Of a DNA stretch of 64,000 nucleotides, positions 50,575 to 64,000 are shown in pieces (positions within the stretch are counted from its first letter, which is position 1; every line of letters starts with the position of its first letter). Location: NCBI GenBank assembly GCA_002104895.1, contig MCFG01000040.1:213673-277672 (forward strand), in the 5' to 3' direction. The translations under genes were made by a program, and so were the position numbers. Source of the DNA: Anaeromyces robustus (taxonomy: Eukaryota; Neocallimastigomycota; Neocallimastigomycetes; Neocallimastigales; Neocallimastigaceae). The notes below the pieces were generated by a model, which was given only the letters and a program-made list of their open reading frames with translations, ran no database searches and was not told the DNA's origin.

Positions 50575-51427
50575 TTCGTGCTTTCACTTCAAAAAAAAAA
50601 TTAATTATTATTTGAACATAATAATTAAGAAGTGAAAGCACTTAAAAAATATATATATATTAAAACTTTTTTTTTTATTATTTTAAAAAAAAGAATTATT
50701 AAAATTTCTTTCATTGTATTTTCTTGATGACGTTTATATACCGAAAAATTTCAACAAAATGAAATTTTTTATTAAATATACCCAAACTACCTTGAAATAC
50801 AAATAATGATATTTTATTTATATATTATATATATTTTTTAAAGTAATATTTAAGATTTCTCAACGTGTTCTATTCATAAGCTTACTCCCCAAAAATATAA
50901 TTCTCTTCAGTTTAAAGGAAAGAAATTTGGTGCAAACTCAAGAGCGGATTCTCTATTAATTAATAAAAAGTTTAAGAATTGACTAGCGCTTGAACCAAAT
51001 TTGACCTTTCTTGTAATAATAAAGAAAATTTTGGGTACAAACTTAAGGCGGATTCATTTTCAAATCAAAAAAAAAATAAAAATATAAAAAAAAATAAAAA
51101 AAAAAATAAGAAAATGTTTGATACATTTTTCTATTATAGTTAAAAAATGAATTGTCGTAGCGCTTAAACCTGAAATTTCAATTTAAAGAAAATTGAGGTA
51201 TATCAAGAGCGGATCACTCAATAGAAGAAAATATATTATATTATATATTAATTCTTGATGATTGACTAGCGCTTGGACCTTGTTTCTTTAAAGTATTATA
51301 TATATAATGATTTAAAGGTACAAACTCAAGAGCGGATTCATAAAAAAAAAATTAATAATAATCTATTTTATAATATAAAATAGAAATTTTAATGTTAAAA
51401 TGAATTGTCGTAGCGCTTGAACCTTTA
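50575..51427 (+). ncRNA. Structured ncRNA family, copy E (4 repeated-loop hairpins)
   Basis: 5' hairpin 50578-50641 (same 13-bp stem as C/D, different terminal loop). Second stem 50716-50800 with GATGACGTTTATATACCG and ATATACCCAAACTACC. Linker with CAACGTGTTC and TTACTCCCCAAA. Hairpins 50929-50996 (with AAGAGCGG, an extra A in the 5' bulge compared with C/D), 51034-51170, 51197-51279 and 51317-51423. Loop lengths and sequences differ strongly from C/D while the stems and the GCGG / TAGCGC loop are kept, so E is an older copy under selection. Confidence 0.88.
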
Positions 51428-51564
51428 AAAAAATATTTATTATTTTTCTTTTTTACATTTAAAAAAAATAAAAATGTAAAAAAAAAATTAAAAAATAAAT
51501 AAATAAAAAGTTTTAAAAACAAAAATTGTTCTTGCTTTCTTGTTTGTGTTTATTATTTTTATTA

Positions 51565-51615
<51 letters not shown>

Positions 51616-52002
51616 TAGTTTTCATTTAAATTTTTTTTTCTTGTTTGTGTTTATTATTTTTATTATTATTATTAGTTTACATTTAAAATTTTTGTTATGA
51701 TATATAACTTTACAAAAATTTTTTATAAAAAATATCTTAAACTACTTTGCAAAAAAAAAAAAAATTTTTTTAACAAATACCATAACTTCGAGAAACATAG
51801 AAACTGAAAAAAAAAATAGTTTTTTCTAATAATTACATATATTTCATTACATATATTTCATTATATATAAAATAATTTATATTGATATTTGTAATATTGA
51901 AATTTTAATAATACAAATATACCATATCTCAATAATATTTTTATGATATTTATATAATCTTCCTTTAAACTTAATGTTTACCCTTTAATTTTTCCTTAGC
52001 TC
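51428..52002. other. Intergenic, ncRNA copy E to SDR gene
   Basis: Repeated TTCTTGTTTGTGTTTATTAT phrase at about 51538 and 51639 around a TTA run, then A/T-rich sequence. No gene. Confidence 0.65.
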
Positions 52003-52855
52003 TTAGTTTCCCATTGTTTTTCTCATGTATTGTAAATCACCATACCAGTAAGAAGCGGTTGTTCCTCCATCTATTAAGAAATCAGAACCAGAAATAAATC
52101 CAGATTTTTCACTCATTAAAAATGCGGCTAATTCACCAACTTCATCAGGTGTACCTGCTCTGTGAGATGGACAAAGATTGATCATCTTTTTATAGTTATC
52201 TCCTCTTGGTCCATTTAATTCATCATTAGCTAAAGGTGTAATAATAATACCTGGAGAAATGGAATTAATTCTAGCATTTCTTTTACCCCATTTTACAGAT
52301 TCAGCAGCTACTCTTAAAACATTACATCTTTTAGCATATTGATAGGTAGTTAAAGTATTATCAATTTTCTTAAGCATATCTAATTCTAATAATTTATCAG
52401 TTGGAGTTAAAGCTAATAATTCATTATCTTCTTGAGAAAGGGCTGCTAAACGATGACCGGATTGAGAAGAAATAATAATACCAGAACCTCTTTCTTTAAT
52501 AACTTTTCCAAATTCTTCCATAAGTACAGAAGTTCCATATAAATCAACCTTTAAGATAACGTCTATAGGTGCTTGTGATGGACTCACTCCAGCATCACAT
52601 ATTAAACCAGATATATCTCCATATTGTTGACTAATGTTGACTATGTTTAATTAAATTTAAAATAGAATCTCTGTAACCAAGGTCAGCGGCTATAGCTGAA
52701 GTTTCATAACCTGCATTATATAAACTTTTTGCTATTTCTTCAGCAACTTCTAATTTAATATCCGCAATCACTAAGTGTTTTCCATAAGAGACTCTTCTAG
52801 CAATGGCTTGACCAATACTACCAGCACCAAGTAATACAACAACGTCTTTACCCAT
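52003..52855 (-). pseudogene. Bacterial-type short-chain dehydrogenase, frameshifted
   Basis: A classical SDR in two frames. 52855-52631 gives MGKDVVVLLGAGSIGQAIAR (Rossmann GAGSIG, residues 10-15), HLVIADIKLE and IAADLGYRD. 52587-52003 gives SPSQAPIDVILKVDLYGTS, a catalytic-site region with SSQSGH and YxxxK (YQYAK), INSISPGIIITPL and FISGSDFLIDGG. The two are separated by a tandem 10-bp duplication (TGTTGACTA repeated with period 10 at 52625-52643) that introduces a stop. Without the extra 10 bp the frame would be continuous at about 280 residues, the normal length. The product resembles a bacterial SDR group close to 3-alpha-hydroxysteroid dehydrogenase-like proteins and has no intron, so bacterial origin is likely. 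It may be a very recent pseudogene, an allelic variant or an assembly error, since the rest shows no decay. Confidence 0.85.
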
Positions 52856-52920
52856 TATATAAACTTTATTTATATTATTGTAATTTTATTAAAGTAATTT
52901 AATTATTCATATTAATGTTT

Positions 52921-53100
<180 letters not shown>

Positions 53101-54300
53101 AATTAATTATAAATTAAATGTAATATACGTTATTAATTTATTTATAATATATTATTATATGGATGAATAAATTTTTTAAAGATTTCTTTAATTTTATTGG
53201 ATAGGATCACTTCTCTAAAAAAAATTTTTTTTTTATATTCATATTTGAATAAAGATATTTTATTTGAAAAGAGTATTAAAAAATAAAGATATTTTATCTA
53301 AGTAAATATGTAATAATAATAATAATAATAGTAATAATAATAATATGAATTCATAATAATTATTAAACAAGTGAATTTTTATAATACTTATTTCTATTTT
53401 CTATATTTTTACATTTATTATTACTAAATATTATAATATGTATTGATAATAAAATCTTTCATCATTAATATTATTAAATGTCATTATATATGATTAGTAA
53501 GAATGTTTTAGCCAATAATGTTTAAATTGTAGAAAATTATTGTAAAATAAAATTTAACATCTAAATAAAAATATTAAATAATAAAAAATATATAATAAAT
53601 AATAAATATTTTATATAATAATTTATTACAAAAAAAAAAAATCACTGAATTATAACTAAAAAAAAAAAAAAATAAAATAAAAAAATTTTTTTTTCTTTGC
53701 TATATAAGTTTTTTATTTTATATATAATAATTGGAAATTAATTATATATTATTAGTTTATTTTTTTTTATAGCCTTTTTATTTTTTTTTTTTTTGTTCAT
53801 ATATTTATTGAAAAAAAAAAAAAGGTTAATAGTAAACTCTATTTTTATCTTATCTCTTTTTTTCATTTTTTTATAATCATCAAAATATTTTAATATTATA
53901 AAACCATATTTAATATATATAAAAAAAGTTAAGATAATAACGATAGAAAGAAAATTAAAAGAGTTGGTGGGGAAAAAAGGTATAATTATAAAATATTTTA
54001 TTATACATTTTATAAAAAAAGAATCTATTATATTTTAATTAGTATAAAGATTAAAAAATCATAATCAGAATATTATTATGTTATATAAAAATAATTAAAT
54101 AAATATATTATATTTTTTATACATATTATAATTATAAATTTATTTAAAAAGGCATAAAGAAAGAAATTGAATATAATAATAATAAAAAAAAGACAATAAA
54201 AAAAGGAAAAAGAAATTATAGTTTTTTTTTTTTTTAGAATTTCATATTTCTATAGCAAAAATATATAATATATTATTTTAATAAAGTAATAATAATCAAT
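53101..54300. other. Intergenic; promoter side of Tim44
   Basis: A/T-rich with poly-A and poly-T runs. GAGTTGGTGGGGAAAAAAGG at 53960-53979 is unusually G-rich for the region and lies about 330 bp before the Tim44 start. No coding sequence recognised. Confidence 0.6.
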
Positions 54301-56137
54301 ATGTTATCTACATCCGTCGTTCAAGCTAACAAAAATATAACCAACGCTTTAATAATAAATACAATAACAACTTATCAAAGACGTAATGTAAATGTATTTA
54401 CTGAATTTTCAAATTCATTAAAACGTCAATCAAAAGAAAACAAAGAATTTAGAGAATCAGTTGACTATTTTTCAAAAAAAGCTGATGTCATCTCAAAAAC
54501 AGCCCCGGTAAGACTTGTTAAATCTGCATCAAATAAAACTAAAGCTAAAATTCAAAATACCAAGAAAAATGTCGTTGATTATATAGAAAGTGATAATGTT
54601 CAACAAGAATTAAAGAAAATGCAAGAAAATTGCGAACATTTTGGTAATACTATATTAAAGGTAAAAAAAAAAACATTTTAATATTTTTAAAGTAGATTGA
54701 TTTAAAATATAATTTGATTAATTAGAATAATGTATAATAAAAATTAAATAATGACAATTCTAATATGAATATATATATTTATTTTTAACAAATGATTTAT
54801 AATACTATATATAAAAATTCTTAATTATAATAATAATAATATATAAAATAATATAAAAAGATAAGTCATCCATTTGTTGATAATCCAATAACACGTTCAA
54901 TTTATCATATATCCAATATTATTACAAGTACTTCAACCACAGCACGGTATAATGAATTTCTTACTAAAGAAGAACGTGAAGTTCTTTTCAAAAAGAAGTT
55001 AGCTTCACAAAAATATTCACAAGTAAAATTCATGGAATCTAATGAAAATGCTGGATCTTCTCTTGTTTTATATAAAATGCCATTCTTCAAACGTCTTTCT
55101 TATAATTTTAAAAATAATAGTGTTGCTGCTCAAAAATATTATCATTTTAAAGACTATTTAGACGATCAAGACGGACCATTTATGGATAGTTGTAGAAATG
55201 TTGCAAGTAAATTACAAAATATGTTTGAAGAATCTGAAATGTCAAAAACCGTAAAACGTTTTACTTCTGTTCATCCAGGTTTTTCTATTGAAAAGTTTAT
55301 TAAAGATTGTCAAATGCTTTATCTTCCAGAAGTTTTAGATGCTTATCTTAGTGGTGACTGTGAAACTTTAAAAAAATGGTGTGGTGAAGTTGTAAGTATT
55401 AATATTTATTCATTACTCACTTATTATTATTATTTATAATTAAAATTAAAACTTTATATTAAAAAAAAAAATCTTTTAATTATTTTAATAAAAAAAATGA
55501 ACTAATCATTTTATATATATATTAATAATAAAATAGACTTATAATGTACTTAATGCTGGTTTAGAAGCTCAAAAAGCTCAAGGTTTAACTACAAGATGTA
55601 AATTAATCGAACTTCGTAACTTAGAATTAAATACTGCTAAATTTTTAGAAAATGATACACCAGTTTTAGTTTTAAGTTTCAATACTCAAGAAATTTTAGC
55701 TTTCAGTGATAAAGATGGAAAGGTTGTTGTTGGTAAAGAAGTAAGTGTTCATTAATTTAATACATATAAATATACAATCACATATATAAACTTTTTTTAT
55801 ATATTTATTTATATCTATCTTATATGTTATATATATATATATATATATATAATTATAAGAACTAATAAATATTAATAATATTTAATGATTTAGTTTTGAT
55901 TACTAATTATTTATTTTATTTTTTAAAATTTTTTTTTCTTTTTTTTTTTTTTTTATATTTTAATTTTTTTTAATATATATGTATATAATAATATAATAGG
56001 ATAATATTCAACATTGTATTTATGCTGTAGTTTTCTCAAAGAGTCAATTTGTTGATCCAAAAAGAAAGATTGATCCAAGAACTGAAGGTTGGATAATAAT
56101 TGATTTAGCCAAACAACAAAGTTCTAGTGGTTTCTAA
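54301..56137 (+). CDS. TIM44: Tim44, inner-membrane protein-import motor subunit
   Basis: Four exons (54301-54660, 54861-55391, 55537-55740, 56000-56137), all GT-AG with intact phase, 410 residues. Tim44 links the TIM23 channel to mitochondrial Hsp70 in the presequence-translocase motor. The N-terminus is a plausible targeting sequence (MLSTSVVQANKNITNALIIN) followed by RRNVNVFTEFSNSLKRQSKE, matching the Tim44 N-terminal amphipathic Hsp70-binding region. Residues 121 onward (ISHPFVDNPITRSIYHISNI) are less conserved. The C-terminal Tim44/cardiolipin-binding domain has DCQMLYLPEVLDAYLSGDCE, TLKKWCGEV, TYNVLNAGLEAQ, a RNLELNTAKFLENDTPVLVL strand region and TEGWIIIDLA. Length is close to the usual 430-480. 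Anaerobic fungi have hydrogenosomes instead of respiring mitochondria, so this is presumably the hydrogenosomal import motor. Confidence 0.92.
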
Positions 56138-57475
<1,338 letters not shown>

Positions 57476-59436
57476 ATGGATATAGATAAAAAAGGTAATT
57501 TATTCAATATATTATGTGTAATTGCAAAAATATATATATATAAATTATTAACTTTATTTATTTAAAATTTATACATCTAAACATTTAATTTATTATATGA
57601 AAAAATATATTATAATAACATTACTCTTTATTAAAACATTCCAAAATTTGACAATTATTTTATTAAAGTAAAAGGAATTACAGAAAAGGGTTTATACTCA
57701 AAATTACCAGAAAATATTAAACAAGATAATAAAAAATATGTAAGTATATATTAAAAATTTTAATTTTTATAATATATAAATAATTAAATTGGATTTGAAA
57801 TTTCAAAATTTTTAAATTTCTGAATTAAAATTATAAAATAAAATAATCTTAAAAATAATAGTAATTAATAATGAAATTAAATATATATACATATATATAT
57901 ATATATTTAGTTTATTAAATATCATAAAAGCTTAATATACATATATAAATATATTATATATGTATTTTAAATTTATAGAAATTTCAAATTTCATTAATAC
58001 TCAAAATTTCATTATAAATTAAATAAAATTAAAATATATATATATATACTAACCTCAAATATATAATATTTACATTAATTTTAAATGTACATATAATGTT
58101 TTTATATTCATATCATACAAAAATAATTAAATTTTATATTTCTATATCTAATCTTAAAATATATATATTTTTTAATAACAATCTATTAAACAAATGGATA
58201 ACTATTACCAATTATACAATATAAAATCATCTTTTTGATGATAAAAAAAAAATTAATAATAATTTATTATTATTATATAATATAGAATGTCAATAAAACA
58301 GATAACAATAATAATAAAGAATTTTTACCTGGATTTGTTAAAACAATATTGAAAACTCCTACTACCTATTCTAATAATTCAGCAACCGTCTCTTTCACTT
58401 ATAATGAACAGCAAGCTGAAAATGTATATGATGTCAAAATAGAAAAGAAAAAGCAAGTTCCACTTGAAAATTTCCCACTTAGTGATCAACAAAAAGAACA
58501 AAAAACTAAAGAAAAACGTGAACGTAAACTTTTAAAACGTGCTGGTAAAAAGCATTTAATGTCTAGAAGAGAAAGAAAAAAATCTGGAATGTGGGAAATC
58601 CCAATGGAAGCAAGAAAGTAATATTATATATACACAATAAATTATAACTAATTATTATAAATATTTATTATTATTGTTGTTATGTATTATTATTATTATT
58701 ATTATTTCTTATTGAATAATAATTTATTTCTTAATATAAAGATATAATTTATATATACCACTTCATCAACTTTGGGTACAATATATGAAAGAATTATTAG
58801 GTGAAATACCTACTTCTACAAATTATAGTGTTATTTACGCAAAACTTTTAAAAGCAGATTTTCATGGTTCTATTATAACAGGTATATTAATATAAAAAAA
58901 AAGTAGTTTTTTTTTTTTTTTTTTTTTTTCTATAATTATAAAATAGTATTTTATATATTTATAATTTACTCTTAAAATTGAAAACTAATGATTATGTTTA
59001 AAAATACATAAATATATATATATTATTAATATTATTAATATTCCATAATAAAACATTAACAAATAATATAATAAAAAAAAAAAAGTGGTACAATCAAAAT
59101 GCCCATCCTACATAGGAAAATCAGGAATCATATTAAAAGAAACTGAGAATACCTTTAATATTATAACAAAAGAAAATCGTTTATTAAGTAAGTTAATATA
59201 ATATATATTTTATAATATTATAATGTGATTATAAAAAAAACATATTAATTAATATATAATATATTATTTATTATTATTAAAATAATAATAAAAAATAAGT
59301 TATACCAAAAGCACATTCAGTATTTACTATAAATTATGATAAATTATTATTTAAAATTTATGGTGATAATTTCAAAGTTCGTTCAGGGGAAAGAATTTCA
59401 AAAAAATTCAAAATAAAATCAATAGTTGATTTATAA
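57476..59436 (+). CDS. POP4: RNase P/MRP protein subunit Rpp29 (Pop4)
   Basis: Six exons (57476-57494, 57669-57739, 58286-58617, 58742-58881, 59086-59187, 59300-59436), total 801 nt, 266 residues, all GT-AG and in phase. Subunit of nuclear RNase P (tRNA 5' processing) and RNase MRP (rRNA processing). A basic central helix (KEKRERKLLKRAGKKHLMSR) precedes the Sm-like barrel domain, with YIPLHQLWVQYMKELLGEIP, YAKLLKADFHGSIIT, VVQSKCPSYIGKSGIILKET and ENTFNIITKENRLL, then IIPKAHSVFTINYDK and ending RSGERISKKFKIKSIVDL. The block order and the C-terminal R-S-x-E-R-x-x-K-K-FK ending are diagnostic. The 19-nt first exon is the least certain part: the acceptor at 57668 was chosen because it keeps the frame. 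The N-terminal 100 residues are not conserved. Confidence 0.92.
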
Positions 59437-59945
59437 GGAAAAATAATAATTTTATAGAAATATGTATATTCAAAAATAACTCTAAAAAAAACAATAATAA
59501 TAATAATAATGTAATATTTATTTATAACTTAATTTATAAACATATAATAATATAGACAATAAAAATACACCTTTTTTTTTTAATTTCTCATATTCATATT
59601 AATATATGTAAAAGTTTAAAAACTATTTAATTTAAATTTATCATCCTATATTTATTTAATTCATTAAAATTTTTAGAAAAACAAAATTAAATATTTTTTT
59701 TACCTATGATAGAAATATATAATTCCTTTCATTTTAATAAAAATAAAGACATTTGAATAAAATAATAAAATAAAAATAAAGAAAGAATACTAATAACATT
59801 TAAATAATAAAATAATAAAATAATAAAATAATACAATAATAATTATAATTATAATAATAATAATAATTATAATAATAAAGACATCATAATTGAAAAAAAA
59901 AAAAAATATCTCTAATATTGAATTAAAATTTAAAACCCTATATTC

Positions 59946-60026
<81 letters not shown>

Positions 60027-60672
60027 TTGTTTTGTTTTGTTTTGTTTTTCTTGTATGTTTTTTTTTTTTTTTTTTTTTTTTTTATTCTTTATTTACATAA
60101 TAATTGGTTGTCAATATTTATATGTATATAATAATAAAAAATATAAATATATATATTAATATATACTATATAATTTCCTAATTTCTTTATGTTTTTTTTT
60201 TTTTTTTTTTTTTTGCTTTATTATTATTTTTTCTTTGATTTTCTTTAATATCAAAAATGTTGAAAATAAAAAAAAAAAATAAAAATAAATATAATATATA
60301 ATTTTATAAACAATGCTTCCCTTTTCTTTTTTTTTTTTTTTTTTTGTTTTTTTTTTTTTAGTTTTGATTTTTTATTTTTTATTTATTTATTTGTTTTTTT
60401 TTTTTGTTTGTTTTTTTTTTTTTATTTTATTTGTTTGTTTATTTACTGTGGATATGTTATTAAAATAATTATTTAAAAGAAAAAAAAAATAATGAATAAT
60501 TATAAAGTAATTAAAATAATAGAAGAAAGACGACCGATATGACATAAAAAATAAATAAAAAAATATTTTATTTTACTTTTAAATTATTTTTTAATTTTAT
60601 TTTATTTTATTATATTTTATTTTTAATTTATAATATTTTTTTATTTTATATTTCTTTTCAATTTTAATATTA
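59437..60672. other. Intergenic between convergent genes, with TTA repeat
   Basis: 3' ends of POP4 (plus) and the RING gene (minus). Contains AATAATAAA repeats (59790-59880), a TTA array (59944-60026) and several T-runs (60060-60085, 60188-60212, 60320-60420). The poly-Leu frame across it is an artefact. Confidence 0.8.
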
Positions 60673-61973
60673 TTATGAACGGGTAACTAAATTAATTAAT
60701 GGTTCATTTTCACTAGGATCATCAAAATCATCATTTGGCAGTATTAATGACTCTTCTTGTGATGTTGGACCATCTTCATGGTTTTCATTTTCTCTTTCTT
60801 CTCTTACTTCTTCATCTTCACTATTATCTATTTCATCTAAGCCAATGTCAATTACATGTGATTCATCTCCTTGAGAATCAGTATCTGAATCAGATGAATT
60901 TTGACCTTCACCTGTATTATATGTATTACTAGAAGAACGAGCTAGAAGAGGTGTATTTTCATCGGCATCATCTTCTCCAGTAATACTACGTTTACAAATT
61001 GGACAGAAACGTTTTCTAGTGGTAAGCCATAAGTCAATACATTCAACATGATATTCATGATGACATGGTAATACTCTAAGTTTATCACCATCTGTAAAGT
61101 CATCAATACATACAGCACAAGTTTCAGGATCATTCTCTTGTTTCTTTTTCATGTCGAATATCTTTATTGGTAATGCATCAACTTCTTCTTGTGATGCTGC
61201 TCCAAGACTTACATTAGATTCATTTTGCATATCAGATTCTAAAATTTCAACTCTTAATTTATAAATAACAAATATACCAATAATAAATACAACTGGTAAA
61301 ATAGTAGTCATTATAAATATATCGGTAGCAGCCCAATCTGATTCTGATTCAATTACAGTTACATCGAATGGTTCACTACGAAGAACAAACATATCATATT
61401 GTAAAATGAATACTGAAGGAATATATATATCTGATGTATCTCCACTTGCATACATAGTAATTAAATGAGGATCACCATGATTATTTCCAACAATAACAGC
61501 TTTAGCACCACTTCTTTGCATATTACGAACTTTATCTGAGAAGGAACAGCCACCTCCTCTTTCAACTAAAGCTATATAACCATCTTCAGGAATTTCCACA
61601 TCTAATCTTTCTTTAGCAAACTCTCTTACAGTTGTTTCTTTAATACTTTTACATCCATAACTATAACTCTTTGATGAATCAATTTTATCCATAGATATAA
61701 CTACACCTTTAAAACCTTCTTCCCCTATTCTTGGACCAAAGGCTGCCATTCTTCCCTATTAATTAATCAAATATAATATTAATAAATTATTATAATATTT
61801 ATTATTTTTAATAAAAATATAAATCATCTTACTTGAATAGTATCATTGGTTTTATCGATTATAATTAATGAATCTGAAAATAAATTATCATCATATGCTT
61901 CACTAGAAGGTATAAAACAACATCCTATCCAAATTATACAAAATAATATCCAAGTAATTTCTTTACAATCCAT
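60673..61973 (-). CDS. PA-TM-RING E3 ubiquitin ligase (RNF13/GRAIL/RMR-like)
   Basis: Two exons (61973-61833 and 61755-60673; donor GTAAGA, acceptor TTAATAG), 407 residues. Order of parts: signal peptide about 1-26 (MDCKEITWILFCIIWIGCCF); a protease-associated (PA) lumenal domain about 60-180 with DGYIALVERGGGCSFSDKVR and SGAKAVIVGNN; one membrane helix about 190-213 (ATDIFIMTTILPVVFIIGIF); a cytosolic linker; a RING-H2 finger about 260-303 (CAVCIDDF, LPCHHEYHVECIDLWL, CPICKR); then an acidic Ser/Asp/Glu-rich tail. This is the standard layout of endosomal/vacuolar sorting E3 ligases that ubiquitinate membrane cargo. All zinc ligands are present, so it should be active. The first exon is supported by its clean signal peptide and phase. 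The exact substrate cannot be inferred. Confidence 0.92.
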
Positions 61974-62343
61974 TATTATATTTTGTTGTTGTTTTTAAAA
62001 GTCTTTATTTTTGTTTTCTTTTATTTTTTTTTTTTATTTGTTTAAAGGGATTGTTGCTTTTAAATTTTTTTATTTATTTATTTTGATAATTCTTTTTTCT
62101 TCTATCTTTTTTTTTTCTACTATTATTTATATTGTTTGTTTTTTATAAAGTGATTGTTTTGTTTTATTTATTTTATGTTTATTTTACAATAATAAAATAA
62201 TGACTTTTTTTTTATTTTATTATAAAATAAATATTGTTAATCAATAATAGATATGATATTGTATACTATATATTGTAATAATCTAATTTATTTTTAAAAT
62301 ATAAATATTATATAAAAAACATAAATATTTAGTATATTTATTT

Positions 62344-62374
<31 letters not shown>

Positions 62375-64000
62375 GTTTGTTTGTTTGTTTTTTTTATTAT
62401 TTATATTTTTAAAAAAAAATATGTAATATTTTTTATGATAAATTATAATTATTTACTATATGACATTACAATTATTTATAAATAATATATGATTAATAAT
62501 ATTATTAATGAAATAAATAAAATATATATTGATAAATCTAATATTTATGTTTTACTGATAATTTCTGATATTGAATATTTATTAAGCATATATTTTATTA
62601 TAAATATTTGATTTTTTTTATTTATTTATTTAGTATAAAAATATTATATATAATTATTATTAAAATTCAAAATATAAAATAATATTCTAATTAATATATT
62701 TCTATAATTATAATAAAATAAATACATATAAAAGAAAAAAAAAATACTTATAATATATAACATAAAATAAAGTATAAAAATAAAAACTACTTACATTAAT
62801 TCAAAGAATAATTCAAAATTAAAATGAATTTTTAGATTTTTTAAAAAAAATAATTACAACAAGACAAACAAAAATTTGTTGTTATTTTTTACTTTTCATA
62901 ATAAATACTTCATTTTAAAAAAGTATATAATTATTCTAAAAATTTATTATATCTTTTGGTCTATTATTTCATTTTTTTTTTTTTTATCTCTTTTTTTTTA
63001 ATTACTGAAAGGTTATTTTAATTTTGTTTTGTTTTTTTAATAAAACCTATAAATATTTATAATTGAAAAAATTATTAATAAAAATTAATTATATTTTAGT
63101 ATTGTTAAAAAGGTATAATTAAGAAAAATAAACTATTTAAAATTTTAATCAATAATCAATTTAATCAATTTAATCAATTTATAAATATTTGTTATATTAA
63201 AAAATAATTATATATCTTATATTTTCTAATTTCTACTTTGTTATTTTAATAACATATATACTAACAATATTCAAAAATAATCCTTCAGATAAGTAATTAA
63301 AAAAATATGATTGAATATTATAATAATAAATTATTGAATGTTTGATTTGTTTTATTATATTTTAAAAAATAAAAGAAAAAAATTTTTTGAAAAAATATAT
63401 ATATATATTAAAAATTGGAAAAAAAAAATTTTTTTTTATAATTTTAAAATTCTAATTATTATTAAATAAATATTCAAATAATGATAATAAAATAATTATT
63501 AAATTAAAGGGAAATAAAAAAAAAAAAACTAATAAATAATAAATTATATATATATACTATTAATGAAATATATAGATAAATAAATAAAAAATTTTAAAAA
63601 AAAAATAATAATAATAATAAAAAAAAAAAGATAAATAATAAATTTTAAATAATAATAAAATTTAAATAATAATAATTAATAATAAATAATAAAACAATTA
63701 ATAATAATATATAAATATATATATTATAAATAAATAAATAAAAAAAAGAATAACTATTTTAATTATTAATTTTTAAAATTTTTTATTCTTTTTTTTTTTT
63801 TTACTTTATTATAAATATTATTTTATCTAATTAATTAATTTTAATCTTTTTTCATTAATTTTTAATAAAAATGATGAAATCAAAAAACAAACCAAAGAAT
63901 AAAAAAAAAAATTATTATAAATATAAATATATATGTTTTAATATTTAATATTTAATATTTAATATTTAATATTAATTACTAATTAGTTGACATTTAAAGG
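61974..64000. other. Terminal intergenic region
   Basis: Promoter side of the RING gene followed by A/T-rich filler: T-runs (62346-62374), ATA/TAA runs and TTTAATA repeats near 63940-63972. An ATGATG at 63870 opens only a 26-codon Lys/Asn-rich frame and may or may not be the first exon of a gene beyond the window. Confidence 0.6.

Noticed and set aside
54905-55090. Minus-strand frame over Tim44 exon 2
   Set aside because: Antisense shadow of the Tim44 coding exon.
60735-61133. Extra frames inside the RING gene
   Set aside because: Shadow frames of the PA-TM-RING coding exon.
63870-63950. Possible first exon starting ATGATGAAATC
   Set aside because: Only 26 Lys/Asn-rich codons before a stop and no clear domain; the window ends too soon to judge.

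Overview
This is nuclear DNA of an anaerobic gut fungus (Neocallimastigomycota). The evidence is extreme A+T content, long simple repeats (TTTA, TTA, ATAAA), GT-AG introns bordered by A/T runs, and a secreted expansin-like protein carrying N-terminal fungal dockerin (CBM10-type) modules, a hallmark of the anaerobic-fungal cellulosome.

Protein genes are sparse and mostly recognisable. On the minus strand: an Asn/Ser-rich protein of unknown function in two exons (1598-4813); a SAPS-family phosphatase regulator in five exons (9988-12738); a small EF-hand protein (18114-18479); an F420-dependent-NADP-oxidoreductase-like Rossmann protein (21459-22115); a small secreted Cys-rich protein (28966-29196); a coiled-coil hypothetical (31259-31969); the dockerin-expansin (38213-40242); a bacterial-type SDR broken by a 10-bp tandem duplication (52003-52855); and a PA-TM-RING E3 ligase (60673-61973). 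On the plus strand: AP-3 sigma (7070-8399, five exons); Tim44 (54301-56137, four exons), which in an anaerobic fungus should serve the hydrogenosome; and the RNase P/MRP subunit POP4/Rpp29 (57476-59436, six exons). There are decayed genes at 368-959 and 19620-20540, and a LINE remnant at about 25500-26580.

The standout is a family of five large non-coding, highly structured loci, all on the plus strand: A about 23531-24595, B 43099-44250, C 45788-46585, D 48588-49380, E 50575-51427. Each has a TATA-like element, a 5' hairpin opening with CUUCGUGC, a second stem holding a symmetric UAUACCC internal loop, a C-rich single-stranded linker, and then four to six hairpins that all carry one asymmetric internal loop (GCGG on the 5' side; G[U/A]C..UAG-CGC on the 3' side). 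That gives 23 instances of the loop. Flanking stems change in a compensatory way between hairpins and copies while the loop nucleotides stay nearly fixed, which is the signature of a selected RNA motif. I do not recognise it as any known RNA class.

The rest is repeat-rich intergenic DNA: a satellite-like cluster of about 638-bp units (32098-35035), three LINE 3' tails (one with a 15-bp target-site duplication and an empty paralogous site in the same window), a 113-bp tandem repeat, and long microsatellites. Exon boundaries were worked out by hand from reading frame and GT-AG sites.
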